Shown here: piece after piece, positions 1-8,977 of the stretch
Numbering within the stretch: the first letter of the stretch is position 1
Layout: each line of letters begins with the position of its first letter
From: Nemertoderma westbladi
Taxonomy: Eukaryota; Xenacoelomorpha; Nemertodermatida; Nemertodermatidae
Direction of reading: 5' to 3'
Assembly: GCA_032718475.1 (NCBI GenBank)
Contig: JAUCBJ010000462.1
Location: forward strand, 1-28,700
DNA length: 28,700 nucleotides
Translations under genes and position numbers: made by a program
The notes under the pieces: model-generated
Database searches by the model: none
What the model was told of the DNA's origin: nothing
Seen by the model: only the letters and a program-made list of their open reading frames with translations

Positions 1-70
1 CAATAATAGTTAACAATAAATATTGCAAATTGATGTTGAGTTAATATTTATAGAGTAATAGTAATATTTA

Positions 71-2525
71 TTTATACAGTTGTGTAGAGCGCGTCCAGTT
101 GTTTCTTGAACTTAAGAGCCGATGCGTTGCCGATGAAGAGCCCAAGCAGCCGGTCAATACTGCGCGGGGATGTCGTGACCTCGCAGACCCGCACCATCCC
201 CGAACCCCAAACCGCGCCATGATCGTCGTCCGCCACGGAGGCAGAGGGAACTGGACCGGAGGAGGGCGAATTGAAGGCGCCGCCGGACACCCCCCAAAAC
301 ACACGCGAGGCCCCTTTCCCTCATCCCTTGGTGTTTAGCAACGAGAGCCTCGGCGATGTGTTTTAACAGTATCTGGGCCTCTCGGCACCAGACACCATCT
401 GTTGTTCCGACCAGGGGGGTAAATGACATCCTCCGGTCCTCACATACGGTGCGGTAGTGGCGCGTCTTATAGCGGCAGCGCTCGTCTAGCAGCGACTCGG
501 TTGAACGGTTGGCCTGGGCATAAGAGGTGGCGTCAGCATTTAATACAGCAATGTCGAACGACGCCACCCGTTGAGAAGCCCAGACCCCACGTGCAACCAG
601 GTCGGCCCGAACGCCACCGACCACAAAACCGGCCCTGTCCAGGTGACCCCGCGACAGGGTCACCTCCCGCTCCACACTCGAAGGTCCGACAACGGAGGAG
701 AGAAGGTCTCCGAAGACGTCCCGGACCTCGTCGTGCCTTTTAACGACCAGTCCCCCCGACTTGCAGCTTAGTGCGTGGGTGGTGGAGAACTCGCCCCCAC
801 AACCCTCACACGTAGCTGGCAAACCGGGAGGGACCAGGCCGTACCGGAGCGCGAGGTTATCGCGGAACTCCTCTGCACTAAGATCTGTACCGTCCAGTAC
901 TGACGGCTGGGCGGTCAGCCAACCACCGGTCTTATTATTAACCGCCCGCTCGACAGTTCTGCGTCGGTGGGCAGGGAGGCTTTGCAGGGCAGTATCCCTT
1001 TTCTCGAGAAACGTGGTCTCTTGTTCTTCCCTCGATCGCTTGAGGGCCTGGTTGAGTTGGTGGACGTGCTCGGGTACAAGGAGCGGCGTGCCGGAACGTA
1101 GGGCCTCAGTTACCAGGGACGTCCCCTCAGTGGAGGCTGCCCTGGCTGGGTCGCGGCGCAACAGAGGGTCGCGGAAGCCGACCCCTCCGTGACGGGCGGG
1201 GAGCAGGATGAGGTCCTCATCGGCAGCGCCTAGTGGAGTCCCGAAGATTGCGGGTACAAAATGTTGGAGGAGAACGGAACGGATGGGCGCGATTTCCTCA
1301 TCGGCAGTCGGTACCACGCGCAGTAGGTAGTCCCACTCAGCTTGGACACACAAGGTGACCCCCGTGTGGGCGGACTGGGGATATTCACTGGCGACCGTCG
1401 AGAGCTTCTTGATACTGTCCACCCAACCAGCTACCTTCTCCCCCACAAAAGCCTTACGGTCCGCGGGCTCCCCGATGAAGCCCCCAAGGAACCGGTGGCC
1501 ACTCACGATCTGGACACCCGTGTCACCGAACAACTCCCTCGCCTCAGCCTCGTAACCTGGTTTCACGACGAGGAAGCTCTTGGTCGGCTCCGGAGTGTAG
1601 CCTATCTGGGGGCCGACCCCCGTCAACTCGTCCCACCACAGGCGTATTTTGGCGAGTTTACCGGCAGAGGCCGAGTCATCTGCGTACCAGCACTGACGCT
1701 GGCGGCCGATGTGAGGTTGGGGATCTAGGAGTCGTGGACTAGTAGATGAGTCACATGTCATGTCTGGGATGACGGTGTCATCGAACAGTGATGGGGAGCT
1801 CGGTGGCGTTCCAAAATCCGAGTCAGCAACAGCTGTGGCGTTGTCTGGCGAAAATAGCGGATCGACCTGCCGCAACTGGCGCACCATGGGCAGGGTCGCG
1901 CAACCGTAGCCCAACATCGCTGCGGGGTCCCCCTGCGTCCAACCCTCCTGGCTCCATATCGGGTCATCACTGCCGTGGAGGTAGAGGGCCGCGTGACCAT
2001 TATATGAATTAAAAAGGAACCGGGAGGCACGATGCCATAGGACTCGGCAGTTCCAGAGGGACACGGGGCGACTAACTGAGTTGAAGGCGTTCTTCGCATC
2101 TACGAGGAGCATCGCCTCAGTCTCTTCTTCCTCGTAGATGGCGTTCATTGCGTGGACAGCGCCTTCAATTCCAGCCTTGACGCCAGCACACAGCTGATCG
2201 GCCCCACACTGCTGAACGAGGTCGGCCTTCGTCTCCGAGGTGAGACAGTTTGCCAGGAGACGATACAGGACCTCCCCTATACCAATTGGGCGGACTCCAG
2301 TCTTCTTATCGAGCGCAATGAGCCGACACGCTCGCAGCGCCCGAATCTCACCCCACGGTACCAACGAGTTGGCAAGTCGACGGGCCAAACCGGCTACAGC
2401 CTCACGCAGACGGGCGCTGTGGGCCTGTGGCGTGTCAGTAGCGCATTCCAGAGTTCGCCGTCTCCTCCGACAGGTCCAGCGCTACCGCGAAGCATCCTAG
2501 CGGCCTTGAGGATTTTTATATAGTT
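71..2525 (-). mobile_element. RLE-type non-LTR retrotransposon, copy A, 5'-truncated
   Basis: Minus-strand element whose coding part ends at the TGA at 154-156. A short 3' UTR lies to the left, and homology to copy B runs out on the right near 2510. Compared with copy B it lacks the Cys-rich N-terminal domain and most of the pre-RT region, so it is a 5'-truncated insertion, the usual outcome of target-primed reverse transcription. A possible diverged target duplication is tttatacagtt (71-81) against tttatatagtt (2515-2525), 10 of 11 matching. If real, the element proper lies between them. No rRNA-type target sequence is visible in the flanks. Clade is not assigned; the domain order RT, zinc knuckle, restriction-like endonuclease places it in the R2/NeSL/CRE-like group. 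Confidence 0.8.
154..2424 (-). CDS. Reverse transcriptase/restriction-like endonuclease polyprotein, N-terminally truncated
   Basis: About 755 codons without a stop, encoding the replication protein of a non-LTR retrotransposon. In order on the minus strand it shows: RT entry motif GVRPIGIGE (about 2270-2296); palm motif A, LLVDAKNAFNSV (about 2078-2112); motif B, TQGDPAAML (about 1915-1938); catalytic YADD at 1675-1686; thumb-like region; a CX2CX7HX3C zinc knuckle (about 765-811); then RHDEV (about 725-745), RADLV (about 590-612) and FDIAV (about 545-565), the pattern of a PD-(D/E)XK restriction-like endonuclease. It ends with a conserved basic tail, RRRLQFALLRSS. There is no genuine start codon. 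Homology to copy B continues upstream to about 2510 but in another frame, implying a one-base deletion near 2425. RT and endonuclease residues look intact, so this copy is younger or better preserved than copy B. About 70 residues of low-complexity acidic/Ser-Pro sequence sit between motif B and YADD. Confidence 0.85.
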   Translation of the reverse strand, partial: AHSARLREAVAGLARRLANSLVPWGEIRALRACRLIALDKKTGVRPIGIGEVLYRLLANCLTSETKADLVQQCGADQLCAGVKAGIEGAVHAMNAIYEEEETEAMLLVDAKNAFNSVSRPVSLWNCRVLWHRASRFLFNSYNGHAALYLHGSDDPIWSQEGWTQGDPAAMLGYGCATLPMVRQLRQVDPLFSPDNATAVADSDFGTPPSSPSLFDDTVIPDMTCDSSTSPRLLDPQPHIGRQRQCWYADDSASAGKLAKIRLWWDELTGVGPQIGYTPEPTKSFLVVKPGYEAEARELFGDTGVQIVSGHRFLGGFIGEPADRKAFVGEKVAGWVDSIKKLSTVASEYPQSAHTGVTLCVQAEWDYLLRVVPTADEEIAPIRSVLLQHFVPAIFGTPLGAADEDLILLPARHGGVGFRDPLLRRDPARAASTEGTSLVTEALRSGTPLLVPEHVHQLNQALKRSREEQETTFLEKRDTALQSLPAHRRRTVERAVNNKTGGWLTAQPSVLDGTDLSAEEFRDNLALRYGLVPPGLPATCEGCGGEFSTTHALSCKSGGLVVKRHDEVRDVFGDLLSSVVGPSSVEREVTLSRGHLDRAGFVVGGVRADLVARGVWASQRVASFDIAVLNADATSYAQANRSTESLLDERCRYKTRHYRTVCEDRRMSFTPLVGTTDGVWCREAQILLKHIAEALVAKHQGMRERGLACVLGGVRRRLQFALLRSSSLCLRGGRRSWRGLGFGDGAGLRGHDIPAQY

Positions 2526-2773
2526 TAGAGATTATTTACGAATATTATATAATTATACTAAGCGCCCCACGATCACGTTAAGTATAAAAATGTTAAAACT
2601 ACAATATCAGATAAAATAGATTCGATTCCAAAAAGTTCTAAAAAAGTTCATCTTAAAAAGAGAGTTTTCAGATCCTTCAAAAAGGAATGTTCGTAGACTG
2701 GTGTGAGTTGGTACCAGAGTATGAACAGCGGAATAGTGAGGGTTGGTATGTTGGTTGAACGGTTGTGGTATGG
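2515..2773. repeat. Dispersed 0.26-kb direct repeat, copy 1
   Basis: Nearly identical to 18865-19116 in the same orientation. Both start tttatatagtttagag and end ggttgtggtatgg. Differences are a few substitutions, small indels and about 10 extra bases here near 2720-2730. No coding frame is shared. It lies directly against the 5' end of RLE copy A. It is an unnamed repeat family or a remnant of a larger duplication. Confidence 0.85.
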
Positions 2774-3086
2774 GTTTCGATACATATTAGGAACCATTAT
2801 TGTAAAGATTTTAGACAATACCTCTGTATGCAGTCATTCCTGCTGCTGCCCATCCCTGAAAAGCCTAGTCCATCTCCCGGTGCACTTCCCATCGGAGCTC
2901 TTCCAGTCAACCATGGCTGTGAAACCAGGTTGTACAAAATATATAAAAACGTGGTATACATTTAAGTGGCGCGATTCAAACCGCTGTCAATATTTTGTCC
3001 TTTTAACCCACAGGGGGGTTTTTGCACACGAGGGTTTCCCCTCCAACTCTAAGAATTTGGCTGAATGTCCAGGAATGTGGTGTCGT
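2774..3086. other. Non-coding stretch, nothing recognised
   Basis: Between the 0.26-kb repeat and the poly-C repeat. Open frames here are short, match no family and show no conserved motif. I see no RNA gene or repeat structure. Confidence 0.5.
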
Positions 3087-3200
3087 AATTCAGGGGCTTA
3101 GATCAGACCCCCCCCCCCCCCCCCACCCCCCAAAATAATAAAAAAAATTTACTACAATCTTAATGATATTGCATGAAATTTGAAACATAGTTTCACCTCG
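3087..3200. repeat. Poly-C-containing dispersed repeat, copy 1
   Basis: A run of 17 C, one A and 6 C (3108-3131) is followed by an AT-rich spacer and gatattgcatgaaatttgaaaca. The same arrangement recurs at 8807-8900 with a 19-C run and gatattgcttgaaatttgaaaca, and both have a gatca...gacccc lead-in. This points to a small dispersed repeat rather than a chance homopolymer. The minus strand is a long G run, which could form quadruplexes. Confidence 0.6.
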
Positions 3201-3235
3201 ATCCTCCTCCGGGGGTGAGTCAGAATAATGTATAC

Positions 3236-3491
3236 TTAAAGCCCCGTTCACACCCAACGGTACCGTTGCGGTAACTGATTGTCTATCTTCTGTGGACTGT
3301 GAATTCAACAGGAAATTACATTGATTGTTTTAACATTGTTTAAATGGGCTGCGGTAAACCGCGCGGTTTAGCGCACAACTACCCAGCGGTACACCGCTGA
3401 CTGTGAACGACCGTTCACAGTCAGCGGTGTACCGCTGGCCCTGCTGTACACCGCGTGGTGTACCATACCTTTGGATGTGAACGGGCCTTAA
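3236..3491. mobile_element. Palindromic MITE with TTAA flanks (piggyBac-like)
   Basis: About 248 bp bounded by TTAA at 3236-3239 and 3488-3491. The ends are inverted: AGCCCCGTTCACACC on the left and, read inward from the right, GGCCCGTTCACATCC. The interior holds a perfect 12-bp palindrome, aacggtaccgtt, and a long inverted repeat at about 3389-3442 with arms of about 26 bp (starting cagcggtacaccgctgac) around a one-base centre. TTAA duplication is the signature of piggyBac-superfamily transposition. No transposase is present, so this would be a non-autonomous derivative. The superfamily call is inference from the TTAA and terminal repeats only. Confidence 0.6.
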
Positions 3492-3953
3492 GTGGGACAT
3501 GACGCATCTCTGACCTGCATCGTTAATGTATATGGTAGCTAAAAGAGTACCAGATACCTAGAGTAAGTTTAGTTCCGGGAGGACCAAACTGAAAAAAAAA
3601 GTCGTCAGACATTGTTTGTAATCCATGGAGACATTGCTTTTTTACTTTATATAAGACGAAAATGCCAGATAATTAATTAATATGTGTGGTATAAATACAA
3701 TTACTTCTATTACTTCTATTGATTTTATTGAGACCTATGTATCTGTAATAATCTATTAGTTTTACCTGTATCAATAACTATATTTAAGTTTGTCGGGGCG
3801 ATAGAGGGTGAAGATGATGGATGATACATCGATATACTGGTACTAGATATTAGCATATCTAACATGGGCCAGAATATGCTAAAATATCAATAACAATTTA
3901 TATTCTTATTCATGTTTATTTTGTCATCTACGATACCATTTAGGCTATGATCA
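3492..3953. other. Upstream region of the RING/B-box gene
   Basis: AT-rich sequence with no coding frame. It contains a TATA-like tttatataag at 3646-3655, about 300 bp before the start codon. A pyrimidine-rich run ending in tttag near 3937-3942 could be a splice acceptor for a 5' UTR intron. An in-frame TGA at 3948-3950 closes the upstream frame. Nothing else is recognised. Confidence 0.4.
3646..3655 (+). promoter_or_regulatory. Candidate TATA box
   Basis: The sequence tttatataag resembles a TATA element and precedes the RING/B-box gene on the same strand. In DNA this AT-rich such matches are expected by chance, so this is only a candidate. Confidence 0.2.
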
Positions 3954-6344
3954 ATGGCCCGGAATGTGGAACAGCCTTTAGAGCGAGACTTGGAATGTTC
4001 AATATGTCTGAGAATACTCTATAAACCTCGCATTTTGACTTGCCCCCACACTTATTGTCATCATTGTCTTAAAGGAATTTCGAGAAAAGAAAGACGAGGT
4101 TGGACAATTTCTTGTCCTCAGTGCAGAAAGAAAACTGTAGTGGAAGACTTAGAATCCTTTGTAGCAAATCACCTAGTTGGTTCATTGGTTGATACACTGA
4201 GGGATTCTAAAAAATGTGAAAGTTGTTTGATAAAAAAAGGTACGAAACCTTGCCATGATTGTGCCACTGAGATTTGTAGAGGATGTGAACTTTATCATAT
4301 ATGTAATCACAATGTCCAATGTGACACAGCTACGCCCGAATCAGCAATTCCAACAATCCCTGATGTCAGTGTTAGGCCTAAGGAAGTGGAACCGGATATC
4401 TGTCCAGCTCATAAAAAATGTAATCGTCATTACTGCAATGACTGCGGGGGTGTTGTATGTCGATATTGTCACTTAAAAATAGAAGATTATAAATACCATA
4501 CCATCTGGACGACAGCTAAAACAGTTCGGTTTATTCGAAATAAATTAAAAGAAAGTAACGCAAACATAAGTGTTTTATTAGAATCTCGTTTAACTATGTT
4601 GGCTGGAGTGATAATGGAGTTAGATAATGTTACCAAGGGGATCTTAGGTGACATTAAAGATCGAAAGGAAAATGTATTATCATCAATTAATACCTCAGAA
4701 AATATTATGAAAGAGAAAGTAAAAGATATATATAGCAAATCAAAAAGGAAAATGTTGTCAACTCGCGAAATTCTGAATAATATTTGTGTTCCAGAACATT
4801 CCGGATATTGTGACTTAAATAATGTTGATCTACTTAACAAAGTGGATGGAGCGAAATCTCTAATTGGACAATATGAACAGATTTCGAATTTTATATCTGA
4901 TATTGAAATTGAAATTGAAATCCCACAAATGAACTTTGTGAAAATGAATGAAAGACCGATTCAAGATGATGTTGATAAAATATTTGGGAAGATAGTTGTT
5001 GTTGATTCAGAAAGATTAAACGACAATGATGGATGTAAAATAATTGAGATATATACTAGTGTTGAGACCCAGACGCAGTTCAATGTAATTAAGACTGAGG
5101 AAATGGCAATTCAAACTGATGAAGTTAATAATATTACAAACGGGAAATCCAAGATAGGAAAATTAAATCCCTTCACAAATCCGGAATATCTTCCACCTGG
5201 TGAAAGTCACAAAAGAAGGAGGTTTATTAAAAGAACAGACGAATTACAAAAAATTGAAGAATTAGAAACTAAGTTGGAAATCAGTGTAAAATTGATTGAA
5301 TTCTTAAAAGAATCGAAAATCGATATAGAGACATATCTCAGAGTTATAGTACTTGTTATTCTAGGTTTGCTTGTAATATGGGCATGCTCAGTAGTCAGTG
5401 AAAAAAGATTTTTTGACATAGAAATTATGCATAACCCAAAACTAACAAGAAGACGTCTGCGCGAAAGTTTATATGATAAAGTAGGAAGGGGGGCTATTGG
5501 ATATAGCGCTAAAGAAGGTTCATTCGCTTATAAAGCATATAATGATGATGCATATAAGATCAATTTTAAGGAATATGAATTAATATTTGGTTGGTGGATT
5601 AAACGAAGATACTCTTATTATTTACCATCAACCCAAAATATTAAATCTATTGTAGGTTGGGAGAAATCATGGATAATTGCATCTAATTACTGTATTAATT
5701 TAGTATCGGTTAAAAGTTATTTTTGCTTTAGAGATTTAGTTTCGTTTGGTAGTTATACCATTGCGGTTACCAGCTGCATCAATGAACTGAAACATTTAGG
5801 AGAACCAGTGGGGTCAATATATGGAGCTGGAAAAATTGATAATGATGGAGGATTGGTATACGTGGCTACTAACAATGGTATAGTAATAACTTATAAAACG
5901 GTTGTTTCTGATAACGTCGTAACGTCCATGAATCGTTATAAGATGTTCGAATTATCTAATCCTGGTATTCTAATTAGTAGTTTGGGGATGTCGTTTGGTT
6001 TTTACAGACCCGATGAAAAGGTTTTTACTGTGTATACCTATAGTTATAATATATTGGACGAAGAATTAGACCTAGTCGATAAATCTAGCCCAATGTACTG
6101 CAGTAAATCAATACCTTTTGGTGGTTTGGAGACATTCTCAATAAGAACGGATTCCTTCTGGTTAGTTCCTTTGAGAGAAGGCAAGGAAGAGTGTGTGGGC
6201 GTTTTTAAAAGAACTTATGGTTCGCAAATGGTATTCAAACAGGGATGTATAGAAGTGGAAGGTTTCGAAGGGATGGTACTAATACAGGATGGAATATATA
6301 TTTCTCAAACAAACTCCGATAAAATCATCCACATTAAATATTAG
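3954..6344 (+). CDS. RING/B-box/coiled-coil (TRIM-like) protein with a central transmembrane segment
   Basis: Intronless 796-codon frame. The ATG at 3954 is the first Met after an in-frame TGA at 3948. The N-terminus is a C3HC4 RING finger (C15, C18, C30, H32, C35, C38, C54, C57), the hallmark of E3 ubiquitin ligases. A B-box-1-like Cys/His cluster follows (C88 to C123), then a B-box-2 (C150, H153, C161, C164, C169, C172, H182) and a helical coiled-coil region of about residues 190-345. Residues 463-481 (RVIVLVILGLLVIWACSVV) form a hydrophobic, membrane-spanning segment; there is no signal peptide. The last 310 residues lack a SPRY domain; alternating beta-strand patterns and a closing segment with GIYISQTNSDKIIHI suggest a degenerate NHL-like or other beta-propeller. 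By topology the RING should be cytosolic and the C-terminal domain luminal or extracellular (inference). Tandem TQT-type motifs lie at 372-374 and 386-388. Codon use is AT-rich like the surroundings, consistent with a resident gene. It could be a recent retrocopy, given no introns. Confidence 0.85.
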   Translation: MARNVEQPLERDLECSICLRILYKPRILTCPHTYCHHCLKGISRKERRGWTISCPQCRKKTVVEDLESFVANHLVGSLVDTLRDSKKCESCLIKKGTKPCHDCATEICRGCELYHICNHNVQCDTATPESAIPTIPDVSVRPKEVEPDICPAHKKCNRHYCNDCGGVVCRYCHLKIEDYKYHTIWTTAKTVRFIRNKLKESNANISVLLESRLTMLAGVIMELDNVTKGILGDIKDRKENVLSSINTSENIMKEKVKDIYSKSKRKMLSTREILNNICVPEHSGYCDLNNVDLLNKVDGAKSLIGQYEQISNFISDIEIEIEIPQMNFVKMNERPIQDDVDKIFGKIVVVDSERLNDNDGCKIIEIYTSVETQTQFNVIKTEEMAIQTDEVNNITNGKSKIGKLNPFTNPEYLPPGESHKRRRFIKRTDELQKIEELETKLEISVKLIEFLKESKIDIETYLRVIVLVILGLLVIWACSVVSEKRFFDIEIMHNPKLTRRRLRESLYDKVGRGAIGYSAKEGSFAYKAYNDDAYKINFKEYELIFGWWIKRRYSYYLPSTQNIKSIVGWEKSWIIASNYCINLVSVKSYFCFRDLVSFGSYTIAVTSCINELKHLGEPVGSIYGAGKIDNDGGLVYVATNNGIVITYKTVVSDNVVTSMNRYKMFELSNPGILISSLGMSFGFYRPDEKVFTVYTYSYNILDEELDLVDKSSPMYCSKSIPFGGLETFSIRTDSFWLVPLREGKEECVGVFKRTYGSQMVFKQGCIEVEGFEGMVLIQDGIYISQTNSDKIIHIKY

Positions 6345-7928
6345 TCAATATTAATGTTTATCGTTCATATTATATAACATTTAAACAAGAACCTCAGGAA
6401 ACTCGGACAATAATTAGACTCTATATACGAAATGTTACCCGAACAGCGGGTAGTACCAGAAAAAATGTGTAAATAATGTTTTATTGAACTTGAGTCCTTA
6501 ATCTACCTGTACTACTAATGGAGTACTTTCAGGCTGTCCTGTTCTACATAGTTGTCGCAATTTCGTCCCTCCCAAGTCCACTACATCCTTTTCAAGATGG
6601 TCTATGTCATAACCGATCGTCCGCGGAAACCTTTTGTTGGTCTGATCACGTCTTTACTTCGACAGCCTAGCAGTGCTAACTAAAACTATAGTTCACGTAG
6701 ACTAGTTGATACAGGTGACATTGTATCATAAAGCTCGACCTTTGACCTTGTCTACAGCTGATGTTTAGGGCTTCCTTTGGTAGTCTTGTGTAGCAAGTGA
6801 TTTCGTCAGTGTCCAGTTCTCACCCCGTATAAAAGTACTGTTTCCACAGTTACTCAAATAACTTGGTTTCAGGGGACAGGAGTTGTCTGATTTCCAGATG
6901 GTATCCTTTTTGTTTATTATTATACTTTTTAGTTTAAATTTAATCTTTTTAATCATTTAAACTTTCGTCTGTGCTTTTAATTTGTTGCGCCTTGATAAGG
7001 CTCGCATCTCTGATAAGGTGCCATATAATTATTATATTATTATTATTATCCATTTTTCATTACTAAACGTCATCTATCTGTACTGATCATTATTATCGTT
7101 CAACTAACTGGTCCTTTAGGAGGAATTTCGCGCAAAAAGTGTAGAGACAATAAACAAATCAAGCTTGTCTAAGTTCCGAGAATAATAATAATATTGATAT
7201 TAACAAGTGTGCTCGATTTATTTTAATTAAATTAATCCTTTCAATCCCAACACCTTTCTGAGGGTTGACATTAGAACAACCAAGACGGCATTACAGCGTA
7301 TTAAATGTATTTTCAAGTTATTACAATGTTCAAAATTTATAATAATTGAAATAAAATAAAAAATTTCCCATCTTATATCTGGGGTTGAAAGGGTTAATTT
7401 TATACTAAATGTTTGTGTATTATTAATTATTATATAAATTTATTGTGAAAGATTTGTTTATCACATTCTTTAATTAAATGAGTTTAGTTGCACTGATTAA
7501 ATATTCACTTTGCTTTGTGTTGTAGTTACGGAGAAGATTTCACTTTATATTAGCTAAGTCGTGTTATTATCATTTATTGTTAATTTATAATATTGTGTAC
7601 TGTACTGTCGTAATTCTTTATTATATTAATTATTAATCACAGAAAGATACATCAACCACATCACCTAGTTTTATAGATCACCTGATCACATCACGTGATA
7701 CTACACCCGTGCAAATTTAAAAATTATACTAAAATTATTGGATAAAGTCAAGTGTTTACGCATTTTTGATCAATATAGTTATGGATAATTAACATAAATA
7801 TACCGGCCTTTGATGAATCAGCATCACCCACGACCGTATCACTGTTGTATTTCAAGGGCCCAATACCCATGTTGGTTTTACGCTTTGCTTTATATATTCA
7901 TATATTGCAGCATAGGATTTACCCGAGT
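6345..7928. other. AT-rich intergenic region, nothing recognised
   Basis: About 1.6 kb downstream of the RING/B-box gene. It contains TAA/TTA microsatellite-like runs (for example near 7025-7050 and 7183-7198). There is no frame with a recognisable domain, no convincing RNA gene and no long inverted repeat. No clear AATAAA polyadenylation signal was found close after the stop codon at 6344. Confidence 0.5.
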
Positions 7929-8351
7929 TTAGTATTTTAGTCTCTTTGACACACAGATAGCACTGCGAGCTGCAGAGGCTGCAGCCTTTGCCACACGATA
8001 ATATTCTTGTTGCCCATTCTCACTATTATTGGGGTTAATAATAAGACAGCCCCAAGTACAGTAGGGGTCAAAAGCTGTGCCCAACAAAAAGTTATAATTC
8101 TCACTATGACGTTTTCTCCAGAGAAATTTCTTCGCCATCCGAAGGCGTCTCACAAAAAAAGGGTTTGAACGGGACAAATTAGTCGATGCCTTCCTTATGT
8201 AATGAAGATAAGGTATCCTAAAAATTATTACCGCAACACAACTTTCATACTTGTTAATAATATTATTCTTAATAAATGCACTGCAGGCTGTATAATATAT
8301 AGTTGCCATTCTTGAAATCATATTATCCTGTAAACAAAGTTGAATTATCAT
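7929..8351 (-). CDS. Unrecognised 140-codon open frame
   Basis: An ATG-started frame in AT-rich DNA. The C-terminal half (containing GTAFDPYCTWGCLIINPN and an Ala-rich basic tail AAASAARSAICVSKRLKY) is less AT-biased than the flanks and could be an exon or a transposon remnant. The N-terminal half is hydrophobic and looks like chance translation. I recognise no family. The positions 7929-8160 on the minus strand are the more likely coding part, if any. It could equally be non-coding. Confidence 0.2.
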   Translation of the reverse strand: MIIQLCLQDNMISRMATIYYTACSAFIKNNIINKYESCVAVIIFRIPYLHYIRKASTNLSRSNPFFVRRLRMAKKFLWRKRHSENYNFLLGTAFDPYCTWGCLIINPNNSENGQQEYYRVAKAAASAARSAICVSKRLKY

Positions 8352-8722
8352 TTATATGAAGAGATGGTACTAAAATATTAAAGGAACAATGTCAGGGTAG
8401 GGTCACTGGTTGAGAAGGGTACGAGAGAATCAACACTGGAAACAAACTGATCATCTGATGTAAACATTAAAAAATCTTGTAGCCTACATTTGGACCCCTA
8501 GTGGGTTTAAATTGCAATTGAGTTAACAGTTATTATGTAAAATGAAAGTAGTAATCTGGTTGTAGCAAGTGTCTGGATACACAAATTCAGTCCAATTAAA
8601 AGAGGGATAATTAAAGACCCCATTAAAACTCATTGTAATGATGTTTTGTACAGAGAAGCCAGCGATTCAAATAAGATAGCTTTGTTATCAACTACGTATG
8701 GTCTGGGAGGTGGTCTGTCTAG

Positions 8723-8781
8723 ATTTATTACTACTACTACTACTGTACTAGTAGTAGTAATAAATATTACAGTATACTGTA
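8723..8781. repeat. TTA/CTA microsatellite hairpin plus perfect palindrome
   Basis: Arms 8723-8737 (atttattactactac) and 8751-8765 are exactly complementary over 15 bp around a 13-base loop. They are followed immediately by the perfect 14-bp palindrome tacagtatactgta at 8768-8781. This is a simple-sequence foldback with no coding content. Confidence 0.7.
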
Positions 8782-8806
8782 CATACATCATGTCCCGTAA
8801 TATAAT

Positions 8807-8900
8807 GTCATTTTCTGATCACACGGACCCCCCCCCCCCCCCCCCCAGATTTTTCTACTGATATTGCTTGAAATTTGAAACACCATTAGTTCCACTCACC
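8807..8900. repeat. Poly-C-containing dispersed repeat, copy 2
   Basis: A 19-C run at 8828-8846 is followed by gatattgcttgaaatttgaaaca, the same arrangement as 3087-3200. The strand is the same in both copies. Confidence 0.6.
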
Positions 8901-8977
8901 GTCGATGACCCCATGAAGCCGGAATTTTGGATTTTGCCTTTCAATTTTTTTTATCAGCATTTTAAAAAAGTGTCTTT

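Noticed and set aside
1-160. 28S rDNA target site expected for R2-type elements
   Set aside because: The flanks of both RLE copies are AT-rich and contain no rRNA-like sequence.
423-1728. Plus-strand open frames across RLE copy A
   Set aside because: They are antisense to a well-supported RT/endonuclease frame, have no recognisable domains and reflect its GC-rich codons.
2703-3101. 132-codon plus-strand frame
   Set aside because: It starts inside the 0.26-kb repeat, whose second copy does not keep the frame, and has no recognisable domain.
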